From Phascolomyces articulosus (lineage: Eukaryota; Mucoromycota; Mucoromycetes; Mucorales; Lichtheimiaceae), in assembly GCA_025677815.1 (NCBI GenBank), contig JAIXMP010000013.1, forward strand, positions 806,001 to 870,000: a stretch of DNA of 64,000 nucleotides, read 5' to 3'. Positions 43,957 to 55,818 of the stretch are shown here, one piece after another. Below the pieces are notes generated by a model. The model saw nothing but the letters and a program-made list of their open reading frames with translations, was not told where the DNA came from and ran no database searches. The position numbers and the translations under genes are program-made. How positions within the stretch are numbered: position 1 is the stretch's first letter; each line of letters starts with the position of its first letter.

Positions 43957-46288
43957 CTGCTTCACCGCGTAGAGACCTCCTTCTAAATTTTCCGCATGTA
44001 GGATCGATAATAACCATTGGGTTGCATCTTCAAAGATATAGTACGAAAAATTCAACGACACTAGGTACTCCTTTATATGATACATCACCAGTATCGTGAC
44101 TGGAAAAGATGCTCAATAAGATCCAATTCATTATTTCCCTCTAAAAAAACAATCTTAATGATAATAAACCAAAGCATCAGTAACATAAATATGTGCTGCA
44201 GTGTTCATTTATTTCTGAATGAATGTAACAATGTCAAACCAACGTTGGTAACACGGAATTTCAAATCCTGTTAGGAAAATAGCATGTGAAACAAGTGACA
44301 AATTGTATTAACTTGATTTGACAAATACAAACACCTAGAAAAACATACATAATATGTATAATTACTTGTAAATATGTATAAAAGAATCATCATCTACTAT
44401 TAAATCAAAGAACTCCTGAATCCATTTCTTTGGTGGTTCATTGTATGTTGTAGAAGAACATCAGGTATCAGAAGAAGAGGGGCATATTCGAGGTTTTGAA
44501 TTGATTAAAAGTGTGAAAGCAACATTTATAGTGTATTGTTTTCGACAATACTTTCTTCTTTTTTGTTTTCTAACTGGAACTCACAGAACTACTATTCAGA
44601 AATGAATTGATCTACCTTGGTAGCTTGATCATATGAAATTTATATTTACCCCAGTCATCTAAAACAAGCTGGATAAAAAGTATACTATAAATTTGACAGG
44701 GAAGAGAGAAACTGTTTCTTGAAATTGTCCTTGATTTTTCGCCCAACGATCATTATCTTTGTTTTTTTTTTCACTTCTGGAGAGGATGCTAACTTGTCAT
44801 GTAATTTTTTCATCGAATTAGAATGAATCCTTGCAACAGCTATTATTAGGTACCATTTATGCTGTACAATATCTAGTAACGTGTGTGTTAATAAAAATAT
44901 AACAAACTCTTCCTATATGTGTATGTAAAAACTTAATAATATCTATCTAGCTATTATTGTTCAATATGACATATATAAAAAAGAACAACAAATCATGCTA
45001 TTATGATCTTGAGCACATGAACTATAATAATGAGCCAAGAAAACTTATTTGAGGATGAACCAGGTATATAACAGGTGGTTTGGTGATCTAACAGTAACAT
45101 TTGTACTGATGCAGTGTTCCTTCTAAACAATTATAATTGTAACCTGTTTATTAGTTTATGAACTAATATAACTTTAGTTATATGGTCACAAGCTTTAAGC
45201 GCGTGGATTTTTTTTAATTGAGTAATGTATAGGCAAGCATATCTGACTGATTTTTTTTTCTTGAACACAACCCGCATATATTTTATTAAGAAATGAATAT
45301 GTAGAGAAGGGATCAAAAGTAGTAGTGTTATTTATACTACTACAGGTTTAAACCTAATACTCATCATCAACGAATTGCATTATTAGATATAAAACATACT
45401 TTTACCATATAAAATTTGTTTCTACTCTTATTGTAACGCACAGTCCCACCATGTGGTGATGATTAGGTACTTTTTTTTTTTGGTTACCTATGATCAACTT
45501 TGTACGATGATGATTTGGTTGTTGTCCATTTGATCGGCCCTGCAGAAAGGCGGGTGGTGTTCATTTCTTTTTCTAATGATAGATAGTCATTATTCTATTA
45601 TTGAAGGTTAATTTGGCGGGTTCTTGTTGGCGTGTGCGTACACAACATAGAAAAAAACGGGTGTTTCACCAAACAAGTCGATCTGTCAAAAAATAATAAA
45701 ATAATAATAATAAGCAGAGGGTCCTTCTTTGTTGTTGTTAATATCTAATTTAAACTAATCTTTTTGTACATCCATCATTTGTAGTACACAAATTCTTGCA
45801 TGGTCATAAAAGGAAATCCCTTTACTTTTGGAATGGCAAATTGGGGTGCTGTGTATTACAAATTGACAAGTTTTTCTATTATTGAAACGGTTAAAGAAAC
45901 GATTATCATCCAGTGGATTATTTCTTCTTCTTTCACATGTGATGGTCTCTTTTTTTATCCATTTATTATTGTGGGCGTAATATTTTCATTTTTGGTATCA
46001 TTCAACCAATTGAATCTGTATCGTACAATAAAAGAGTTTCATCTTGCTTTTTTAATAATGACATGATGTTTCAATGTTGCTGGTGAAGAATTGTTTCATG
46101 AAGTAACGGTAAATGATCTTCATTTCTATATATATATATTTCTATAGATTACACTTTGTGAGTTTTTTTAAACAAGTAGTATCACCCACACATTCCAGAT
46201 CATAAATTTGTAGATCCCTTTTTTTTTTTGATCGAATTAAAGTTTTGTTTATAGAAATTTACATTGAAGAAATAATCTATTATTTGTT

Positions 46289-46289
46289 G

Positions 46290-46370
<81 letters not shown>
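46289..46370. repeat. (TAA)n microsatellite, about 27 units
   Basis: An uninterrupted trinucleotide run about 82 bases long. Read as protein on either strand it yields the poly-Ile and poly-Tyr frames seen here, which are not genes. Confidence 0.97.
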
Positions 46371-47804
46371 GAGTGTCGTTGTTGTCGTCATGACTTACAA
46401 AAAGAGTATTCTTATGCATCTATTTTTTAAAAGAAGTATATAGCAAAAAAAAAAAAAATCAATCAATGTATGTTAAAAAAAACAACAAAACAATAACAAA
46501 CGATGGGATTATGATAATAACAACAATAAATTGACGATGGATGTTGTACGTGTGATTCATAAATGATAGGTAGCTATAATGTATCCTTATCTACAAAAGC
46601 ATAATAATATATAAATATAACGACCACCCCAGAAAATGTAGGTGTCACTTGCATCTTTTTATATATATAAAAGTCAACTGTTATTGATATCATAAACGCA
46701 GCCTCCTTTTGATTATTATAAAAAAGGCGATATGATGTTTTTTCTTGTAATTTTTTCGGATTACTGCATATTTGTTTACATGGTGTGAATTATTTATACA
46801 TATTATATATATATATATATATATAACCATCTTCATCCTCGATAGAATAATGAAAGTGAACGATGATAATAGAATGCAATGATAATCTATATTTATTATA
46901 CATATATATTTAATATAGACTGGTCCATTGGGTATACCTCTGTAATAGAAATAACAATCCTACATGTACCCTTTATTACAAATGAACCAACATAATGGTT
47001 TCAATCAAGATGAAACAACAGCTGATGAATTTATATAAGTTTTTTGGGTCAACTGGACAACCTACATTGTCACAGTTTTTTTTTTTAGCCAAGATTAAAT
47101 TCTTATATATTTATATATATATCAAGGTACTTGATGCAGAAAATAACAAATGTATATGTATATATATATAACACTTTTTAGTACATAACATAGCAATACC
47201 TTTCAAATCCATCAATTCATTCGTCCATAATATACTACTTATGATTTGCTATTATCTAAAAAAGTATCTTTGGTCTGTATATATATATATAAATCTAAAA
47301 GAAACAAGCACCCCCTTTTTCTGACTCTTCTCCTCCCCCCCAACGGAAAAAGGGTCACGCGTGAGCCTCTTTTTACGCCACCTCTTTGTTGTAAAAGAGT
47401 AATACAATTTCACACTATGGTTGTGTGTGTGTACTGTTGATCAGCAAAATTCAGTTCAACTCAAGCAAAAGCAAGCCATGGACATGATAGAATTTTATTA
47501 TAAAAATTATAATCTTTTTTTTTGTTGTTGTTGTTGGGAAAACAGTTCTTTTTTTCCTCTTCTCTTTTTTTTTCCCTTATTTTCATATATCACACTTCTT
47601 CTTCCTCCTTCCCTTTGCCTCTCTTTTTCCTTTTTCAAAATCAATATATATCTTCTTGTCATTATCGATAACATATAAACGTAATAACGTCACTTTTATT
47701 TTTATTATCAGCAACAACACCACTTTTTTGTTTAAAAAAAACGCCACTCAAAAAGCAACCTAGGCAAATTCTGCCTTTCTTGCGTGGCGACTTGTAATTA
47801 AAGA

Positions 47805-49700
47805 ATGCTACGTCATCTACAGCAACAACATCCATATCATCCTCAACATGATATGATAACAACCACATCACCTCTTGGCACGTCTAATATGAGTAATGGA
47901 AAAGTCATAACACATAAAGTAAAAAAGAAAAAAATATGAAATTATTTCTTTGAATGAAATTATGCAACAAACTCATATATATTTTTTTTAATAACGTATT
48001 TTGTATTATTATTATTAGCGTGGATTAACAGGTGGTAAACGAACATCACTCGGCAATCTAAGAAAATCCAAATCATCTACAACAGCGGATAATCGACGTC
48101 GACAATCTACTGCTCGTAGAAACAATGGTGGTTTACCAATGGATATCAATCTAAAACGTCGATCGACAGGATGTTTACGTCGGCCATCATTACTTTCAAC
48201 AGATACTGCTGTCTCCTCTACTCGTATGAAGGTAAATCATCCTCCTCTTTCATAATAAATACAAATATGGAGGAGTAGAATAACCCCCCATCGTCATTAT
48301 ATAGAGACTATTCTATATAATGATTATTATTCCAATTTTTTTTTTATAAACACACAACAACAACCCCCTTAAAGTTTATATTATAAAAACGCCGAGCGAC
48401 TCAACAACGGATTTCCTATGATTTTTTTTTAAAAAAAGCAGGAGAACTAACGATGTGTTGTTGTTCCTTTTTATATATAATGACAGGAAAAATGGCGAGC
48501 ACCTGGAAAATCAGAAATACCTAATATATTTGGTACTGACTGTTTTTTAAAATATGCTGAAGGATTACCTACCCATAAAACGTATAGTTTATTTCGACCT
48601 TATAACCCTCAAAAAAACGTCTCCAAACGTCCATGGTTACCAGCAGGAAAATGCCCAGAAATTCCTCAATTGCCTCCATTGGTTCGATCGGCGAATGAAT
48701 TTGAGCGTAAACTGCGTAGGGCGTTACCAAACGTTCCGGTTTCCTCACTTGACCCTCATAACAAATATGGTGGTTTTAAAGAAATTGGCACTGGGTAAAT
48801 AATATTCTCTTTTATATATCTATCTATCTATCTGTCTATCTGTCTATCTCTATGGATGATGATGAAGCATTAGATATTAATGATAATGTAATGGATAGCG
48901 TCAATGGATCTGTTGTAGGTGCCATTCATCGATACAAAAATAATGTTGTGGTAGCCATCAAACGATGCCGCTTACATCCCGACACGGAATACCGAGCCGC
49001 CATCATCCGAGAATTACGTATCATGGCCACTGGCCATGCCAACTTGATCCGATTACGAGAAGTATCTTTATGGCGAGACGATGTATGGATAGCCATGGAT
49101 TTAATGCGATGTTCGGTATTTGCGGTCCTTTGCAAACGTGGATTACCCGAAGATTATGCCATTTATATAGCTTGTGAAGTCCTCAAAGCATTAGATCATT
49201 TACATACCAAAGGGTTTATCCATCGTGATATTAAATGTGAAAACTTATTGTTGGGATGGCATGGTCAAGTCAAATTGGCCGATTTTGGTCTAGCTACACG
49301 TACCAATCGTCATAATTGGGAACGCTTAGGCACTTCGAAATGGATGTCCCCCGAAGTGATTCGAGAACAACCTTATGACGAAAAAATCGACATGTGGTCC
49401 CTTGGCATTACGTTGATTGAAATGATGGATCGTGTCCCTCCACATTATCTCGTCAAGGATGATTTACAATTGTTTGCCGCTATTTTATCGGAATCCAGTC
49501 CTTCTTTTGTTTATAGTTACCCCACAATGTATATGCGGGGGTTGGTTGCTTGGTTATTGGATTTTCAACCTCATACTCGTCCGACAGCTAAAGATGTTCT
49601 GAGGGAAATTGATGCTCATGTTCAGGGTAAATTGTTACGTTGCTGTTCTCCACTGGACTTAGCTCGTTTTGTTCATTATGTCTTGACATCTCCTTCTTAA
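47805..49700 (+). CDS. PAK/STE20-like serine/threonine protein kinase
   Basis: Four exons join in frame: 47805-47918, 48019-48231, 48487-48794 and 48899-49700 (478 aa). Exon 1 could instead end at 47903, also in phase, using a weaker GTCATA donor. Residues 1-200 are basic, Ser/Arg/Thr-rich and without a recognisable domain; I see no CRIB or PH domain. The kinase domain runs from about 205 to 470: glycine loop IGTGVNGSVVG split by intron 3, catalytic Lys233 in VVVAIKRC, HRDIKCENLLL (Asp322), DFG at 340-342, GTSKWMSPEVI in place of the usual PAK activation-segment end, then DMWSLGITLIEM and HTRPTAKDVL. All catalytic residues are present, so it should be active. The STE20/PAK grouping rests on the HRDIKxEN and WSLGIT motifs; the exact subfamily is uncertain. 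Confidence 0.85.
48817..48850. repeat. (TATC/TGTC)n tetranucleotide repeat in a kinase intron
   Basis: Eight or so tetranucleotide units lie in intron 48795-48898 of the kinase gene. The apparent ATG-initiated frame from 48852 starts inside this intron and is not the real start. Confidence 0.85.
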
Positions 49701-50637
49701 CTCACGCAAAAAAAAAAAAACAAACAAAAAAAAAATTATTGTTCTTATCTTCCTTCTTCTTCATTCCTTGTCCAACCAATTACTTGTTCTCTATTTTTTT
49801 TTTCTCTCTTTGCCCCAACATCTTATATATGTATCTTTTTTTTAACCTTTCTCACACAAACACCATCTTCCACCAAACCTTTAGGAATTTAAATATAATA
49901 TATAACTATTATATATATTGTTCTGATTTTTCTTTTCTTTTTATATTTTATATATCTTATATATATATATCTATATATATATATTATATAAATAGCAAAA
50001 GAGTTGTATATTATTTACCGTTATAATTATTATTATTATTCATCTTATTATATATAACTATACTGACATTCATGTGTGAGAGATAATGATGATTCAATTG
50101 GAGAAAATTAATCTTATTACTTTATCATCCATCTAATTCATATGACCTTTTGAAGTTGTTATGTGTCACATTCACTCGTCTGACCTAATTGTTTATTTAT
50201 TTTTTTGTTTTGTTTAGTACTTTGCCACTCAATAAATAATGCATTCCAATGTTGCCTGCTTCTTTTTTTTTTTTTAAGGAGGCAAAATGTACAATGTCGA
50301 CATTTGTTTTTTGCATATGATGAATAATAATAATAATAATATTTTGCTTGTTTTTTTTAAATGCGGTTATATAAGAATATAAAAAAGGAACTGTACATGT
50401 TATAAAAATGAAATCACATACATACAATATACTATATGACAAATGACTTCTACTACTACTACTACTAGTACTTTACAATGTTGGGGGGAGGTTAATAATA
50501 AAACCATGTTGTCAATTATGTAATGTTGCATATAATGTGCTTATATATATAGATAGATCGAAGAGAGGAAGAAAGAAGAAGACGAAAGAATAAATGAAAG
50601 AAAGGATAGGGTGTTGTTATTTTATAAATAATAGTGT
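49701..50637. other. Convergent intergenic region, 0.9 kb
   Basis: This holds the 3' sides of the kinase (+) and the BAR-SH3 gene (-). It is T-rich on the left and A+T-rich throughout, with TA and ATA runs. No gene is seen. Confidence 0.6.
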
Positions 50638-52742
50638 TTATAGTTCAGAAACATAATTGCCTACAAGAACGATTGAAAAAAAAGGATCAGCTTTTATATA
50701 CTAACGATAAAAGTTCTTGAATGGAACTTTTAAATGACAACAAAACGAAACACACTAATGAATATAATACTTACCGGGGAAAATGCCAGTTACACCATTT
50801 AATCTTCCAGTCCACCAATCATTAGCATCCGCCGTACGTTCTACCAATTCAATCTTTTCATCTTTCCGGAACGTCAAGTCTCCTTCCGCTTGAGCATCAT
50901 AATCGTATAAAGCAACCACATACTTTGTGGCTTTATTAGCAATAGGGGGAGGAGGGGGAGGAGAAGGTCCAGAACGTGATGTGGATCGCTGATGATATGT
51001 ATTATTCGTTGTTGCTGCTACGGGTACTTGATTGTATTGTTGATTATAAGGGTCATTGGCTTTACCATATCCCATGGGTGTTGAATCAATCGTTGCACCT
51101 CCTGGTGCACCATAAGCAGGTGGAGGAGCTGAAGAAGAACCATAAAATTGAACAGGTTCTTTTTCTTGTTGTCGAAGAGCAGCACGTTCTTTTAATGACA
51201 ATTTTGAATTACTACTACCACCTGAAGCACTTAACCAAGCTTTACCACCTGATTTTAATAAATCTAAATTCTCCATTTCCGCACGCATATCATGTTGTTG
51301 TTTTCTCCATTCAAATCCATCCTCGACCGTCATTTCGTGTGTAATAAAATGTTGTGTGTTGGCATTGATCAATTCGTAACAACGTGCATAAATCATACCA
51401 TAAATTTTGCATTGTAAGAAATAAAAGTTTTCAAACACAGGTTCAATAAATTGTGCCTTTAAATGGAAAAATCGTGGTAATTCTTGTTTCAACATGTCGT
51501 TGAGGTATTCATAATCTTGTGTGGCGGTTTCGAATTGTGCTTCCACCTTTTTTTCAATAGTAGATCCAAGTATATATATTTTTATGTTAGCAAACTCAGT
51601 CGATAATTTCTTTATGTCTTCTTCCATCCCAATTATTTACCTTGAAAATTTGTTTTTCTTCATTGAAACTTCGTTCTTCTTTTGCTTTCAATTTATTCAA
51701 AGATGACCGATGACGATCATAATCAATCATTTTATGGTTACGTTTGATCATGGTTTTATTAATCGTTTTCATAATATCACGTAATTCAATCATGGGACGC
51801 ACAACATCACGATCCAATGCATCCTATATTACCATTCATCGTTATTATCCATCGAATAATGCATAAAGAGTAATTTCCCAATACCAAATCCATTCCTTTT
51901 TTAACTTACCAGTTCTGGTAATACTTCATCTCGGCAATACGCCATGGCCGCTTCAGCATCATTGGCTGCTTGTGTGGCAGCTGCCGGAGTTTGTTGGAAT
52001 CGACGTTGAACTCCGCCTTGTTCCGTTGCCTGCACACCCAAGTGAGTATCGTAGATCACGGTAAGGAATTGTGCCATGTTAGCTTGATGTGTCAAAAGAG
52101 CTAATGTTTCACCATTATACAAAATGAGCCCAGTTGTGGAAAAAAAAGCAAGAAGTGGGAAAGAAAGGGCGAGAAATGCGTAATTCAGGTTGATAAGGTT
52201 ATCATGTGTTTATATAAAAAAATATGTGTTACATATAAGTTAGCTGAATACAGAAAAATTAAAAGTATTCCATATGTCGTTCTTTGTCGTTGCTGTCGTA
52301 TATGCAATGGACTGTTGTTGTCATTGTCATTTGGATATATCATTATCCTATAACAAAGAAACAAAAAAAAAAAAAAAAAAAATCGATACCTACCCGAGAT
52401 AGAGTCACGAAATGATTCTGCATCTTTTTCAAACTTTTCGACGACTTTTTGTAAGTCAGTGAATCTTTTTTCCAATGACATAAAGTCTTGGTCCTTTGTC
52501 ACTATCATTCATACATGGATAAGATAAGTTCAATTGCTCTTCTTTAATTATTCCCCATTGAATTGATTATATTACCATCTGCTTTTTTCGATAATATTTG
52601 ATGTGGTAGCCGATTGACGGCCTTTTGGAAACCCTAAAATAATCATTCATAATAATTCGTTTATTTGTTGAAGATGAACATACAATTACTATTGACTTAT
52701 GTATTGTATTAATAATAAGAGGATAATTACCTTCCAACTCAT
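50638..52742 (-). CDS. RVS167: BAR-SH3 protein, amphiphysin/Rvs167 (Hob1) type
   Basis: This protein shapes membrane tubules at endocytic sites and links them to actin patches. Seven exons join in frame: 52742-52731, 52633-52576, 52501-52394, 52100-51910, 51823-51641, 51546-50775 and 50660-50638 (448 aa). The first exon codes only MSWK, then GFQKAVNRLPHQILSKKADV follows, the standard N-terminal amphipathic start of this family. The BAR domain (about 1-240) includes RFTDLQKVVEKFEKDAESF, ALLTHQANMAQFLTVIYD, MIKRNHKMIDYDRHRSS, ATQDYEYLNDMLKQELPRFF and FIEPVFENFYFLQCKIYG. A Pro/Gln/Gly-rich linker with PPPPPP leads to the C-terminal SH3 domain: YVVALYDYDAQAEGDLTF, DDWW-like ANDWWTGRL and GIFPGNYVSEL. 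Intron 4 is unusually long (293 nt); its acceptor was picked to keep the family sequence continuous. Confidence 0.93.
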
Positions 52743-53384
52743 CGTTTATATTGTAGAATGGGAATAAGTGTACAAGTAAGAAGGTAGTGTTAAGGATAAA
52801 GGATAAAAAAGGGAAAAAGAAAAAGAAGAAGAAAAAAGCCAAGAGGTCAGAAAAGAAGGTTATTATTTTACTACTCTTTAAAAAAAACTCCGTCGTTGCA
52901 CGCCCCGTGGTAATAATAAGCAACATACAGGAAAGGGCGCCGAATTTGTATTTGATGCAAATACACATATAATTCAATCATCTTTTGATAAAAACGCGCA
53001 GTCGTATTTATGCTGAGTTCCTCTTTTTTTTCGATATTGCCCATGTGTGAGAAACATATTATTTATCAACAACCACAATCATAATTCAACACTAAAAAAA
53101 ATAATTGAGTACCGCAGTTTAACAAATTGGTCAAGGCGTTCGCATAATTGAGACTATTTCCTTCTTACGGTTTGGTACCAAAAATTCAATTGAATGATAA
53201 AAATACTCTCTTCCTCCTTTACCTTTTTTATAATATAATATCTATTTAGTAATAATTATAATAATAATAATTTTTTTCTTTTATGTACAAAATAGCAAGG
53301 GTTAAAAATAAGAAGAAAGGATAAAATAAAACAAGAAACCCTTGGTAAATTTTGTTGTCAACCCAATCCCCCCAAAAAAATATA
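52743..53384. other. Intergenic region, 0.6 kb
   Basis: This is the promoter side of the BAR-SH3 gene and the 3' side of the EAPP-like gene. An AAG/AAAG-rich tract covers about 52795-52850. The segment around 53105-53190 has a faint tRNA-like look (TGGTCAAGGCG) but lacks a usable B box, so no tRNA is called. Confidence 0.55.
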
Positions 53385-54202
53385 TTAAGTTGCAATGGTA
53401 TTAAAAAAATGGTAAACTTCATCTTCATCCATCATAGCAACGTGCGTATCACATGTACTACATTTGACGATATAATATCCTTCATCACCTTCTTGATCAT
53501 TTGTTTCATCAGCCCCAACCATGGAGGATGATGGCTGATGAGAGGACAAAGGTTGTTTTTTTCGTTTATCTTTATATCGATATCTTTCTGTTTTAATCAC
53601 TTTACAATGGGTCACAAACATGGCTCGGTATTGATTTGGATATTTTTCATGTCTAAATTAATTTTTTTTTTTTTTGCTCAGCATTACATATTCTATGCAT
53701 TTATATATATTCCTTCATCTTTCCCACTAACCCATTTCTTTTTTAACCTACCGCTGACAATTGTAACACAGTGGTGTAAAACATAATGGACATGTTAGAA
53801 TAGCATCTGTTTTAGCTTCTTTACGTTCTTTACCAGGTGGTGCTGCCTCTATTATTATCATAATTTTAACGATATAGAATAAGTTTCAACCACGGAATAA
53901 CCATATGTAATATATGTATATATATACTTTGTATTTGGTTAATCACCCAAGTTTCGTCTTGATCGTCCATTTGTGGATCGTATAATAGATCGTCATGACT
54001 TGGGACTTCTTTGGCTATGTATTATAGAAACAAGAGAGAATCATGTACATCACCCTTGATCAGTTTTCTATCTGCTTGGAAGTTTTTTTATTGTCTGTTT
54101 GGTTAATTCCTAATGGTTTCGTCATTTACATTGATCCTCTTCATCGTCCGTATCAAAATAGACATCGTCATAATATTCTTGTTTCCTTCGACTACTGGAC
54201 AT
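53385..54202 (-). CDS. EAPP: EAPP-family protein (E2F-associated phosphoprotein homologue)
   Basis: Four exons join in frame: 54202-54130, 54014-53928, 53848-53752 and 53652-53385 (174 aa). The N-terminal half is acidic, with DDVYFDTDDEEDQ and a later DDQDETWVINQIQ. The conserved C-terminal domain follows: TCPLCFTPLCYNCQRHEKY, then NQYRAMFVTHCKV, and finally YYIVKCSTCDTHVAMMDEDE with VYHFFNT just before the stop. The CxxC pairs form a zinc-binding core, as in human EAPP, which modulates E2F-dependent transcription; the fungal role is unknown. The gene is divergent from the V-ATPase subunit F gene, with 396 bp between the two start codons. Family assignment is strong from the C-terminal pattern. 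Confidence 0.88.
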
Positions 54203-54598
54203 TACGTTTTTTTTAAAGTGTAAAGCGAACCAAAAAAAAAAAATCCGCCTTTCTAAACAGCGGACCTTTCCTTCACTTTAGGTTATTTTTTGTGTTCCTT
54301 GATATTATGTTCCTCAATATTAAAAAGTGTTTAACAACAAGGGACCTTTTTCTTTTGTGCACATATCTTCTGCCCTGAAAATAATGAAGAATTCATTTGG
54401 GACATCAAATACAAGTTTCTTATAAAGAACCTTTTATTTGCTACAGAGAGGGACAGTGAGCCAACCCTTTCAAGCAAAATGACATTCAGCATTGAAACAC
54501 CGCATGACGCAAAGGCAGTAAAGGGGGATAACGCCAACTCGTTTTGAAACACTTGTGCTGCTTTCTTTTATATATATTTCTTTTACGAGAATAGAATC
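54203..54598. promoter_or_regulatory. Shared divergent promoter region of EAPP and VMA7
   Basis: The 396 bases between the two start codons must carry both promoters. I see A/T runs and some locally higher G+C sequence (about 54390-54560) but no motif that I can name with confidence. Confidence 0.5.
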
Positions 54599-55394
54599 AT
54601 GTCCGGTGGAGCGTCTACCAACAAAGACCGTAATTTCCTTGCCGTTATTGGCGACGAGGTAATAAATTAAATAAATAGACAATGAATGGAGAGAAAAAAA
54701 AAAAGTGTATTCTGTTTTTGTGGAATAAAGAATGAATTGAAACTTAATCTTGTTTTTTCGAACCATTAGGACTCTGTCACTGGCCTTTTGCTTGCTGGTA
54801 TTGGCCATGTCAATCAGCAACAAAAACGAAACTTCCTTGTCGTCGATGCCAGTAAGTTCCTCTTTTTTTATTATTTTATTCAAATGAAATTCGATTGAAT
54901 AAAAGGAATAGACTTCCTTTCCCTCTTGATTCTTTTTTTTCTCACTTTGTACAAATTTAGAAACGCCATTGGCTACTATTGAAGAAACATTTACAGAATT
55001 TACGCGACGAAAGGATATTGCCATCATCTTGATCAACCAACACGTACGTATCGGTCCATTGATTTTTTTTTCAAGTTCGAGTTTTTATTACTATTATTAT
55101 TATTCAACATGGCTTATTTCTTTGGCAAACTAATATATATGGGTGGGGTTATCATGGTATATAGATTGCCGAGGATATTCGTGAACTTATTGATAGTCAT
55201 CAAGCAGCATTCCCTACCGTTTTAGAGATACCCTCCAAAGACCATCCTTATGGTAATTAATATTATTCATTTTATGAGCCTTTACCCCTTATTTTTGAAA
55301 CAACCACGGAGAGAACTAATCATTCATATTTTTATATATAGATCCTGAAAAAGATAGCGTTTTGAAACGTGTCCGTCGACTTTTTGGTGAATAA
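54599..55394 (+). CDS. VMA7: V-type ATPase subunit F
   Basis: This is a small subunit of the V1 sector; it lies in the central stalk of the proton pump that acidifies the vacuole and endosomes. Five exons join in frame: 54599-54658, 54770-54851, 54961-55043, 55165-55252 and 55342-55394 (121 aa). The family pattern is intact: [59 protein letters not shown], then [32 protein letters not shown] and a terminal [14 protein letters not shown]. Length matches yeast Vma7 (118 aa). It is divergently transcribed from EAPP and convergent with the NOT1-like gene. Confidence 0.97.
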
Positions 55395-55818
55395 ATCAAA
55401 TATCCCTCAATGTCCATCTCTTTTTTTCTATGTATCAATCCTTTTCTTCCCATAAAAAAAATCAATTAAAAAAAAAGAAACTTTGTAAGAGTGAGAAAAA
55501 AAAAGAGAAAGAATGGATTATATATTTATATATGTACATATTATAGAGAAAAATGCGGGGGAGGGGGAAGGAATCAAAGGAGAGTAAAGAATATATATGT
55601 ATATGTTGTGTGATATGTAGTTTTTTTCTAAGTAATGAGTATTGTTATTATTAAAGATACAAAGTGATGGAGAAAGAAAATAAGAGAGAAGGTTTTTTTG
55701 TTGAATTATGTAGTACGTTTGATATATCTAAATATATATATCAAGATAGTTAGTATATCTACATGTTAGATGACATGATAACTTGCGGTCAAATCCGAAA
55801 TCTCTTATACATATATAT
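55395..55818. other. Convergent intergenic region, 0.4 kb
   Basis: This holds the 3' UTRs of the V-ATPase gene (+) and the NOT1-like gene (-). It has A+T-rich and GA-rich tracts and no gene. Confidence 0.6.

Noticed and set aside
46200..46430. Poly-Tyr and poly-Ile reading frames on opposite strands
   Set aside because: Both are translations of the TAA microsatellite.
48852..48898. Alternative kinase start MDDDEALDIND...
   Set aside because: It lies inside the intron that splits the glycine loop; using it would delete half of the ATP-binding loop.
51547..51640. N-terminal extension MEEDIKKLSTEF... ahead of the BAR-SH3 exon
   Set aside because: It is intron sequence: it begins with GTAAAT and ends with AAAAAG, and removing it restores the continuous BAR domain.
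53105..53190. Possible tRNA (segment resembling a Leu/Ser A box)
   Set aside because: There is no matching GGTTCGA-type B box and no closed acceptor stem, so it is not supported.
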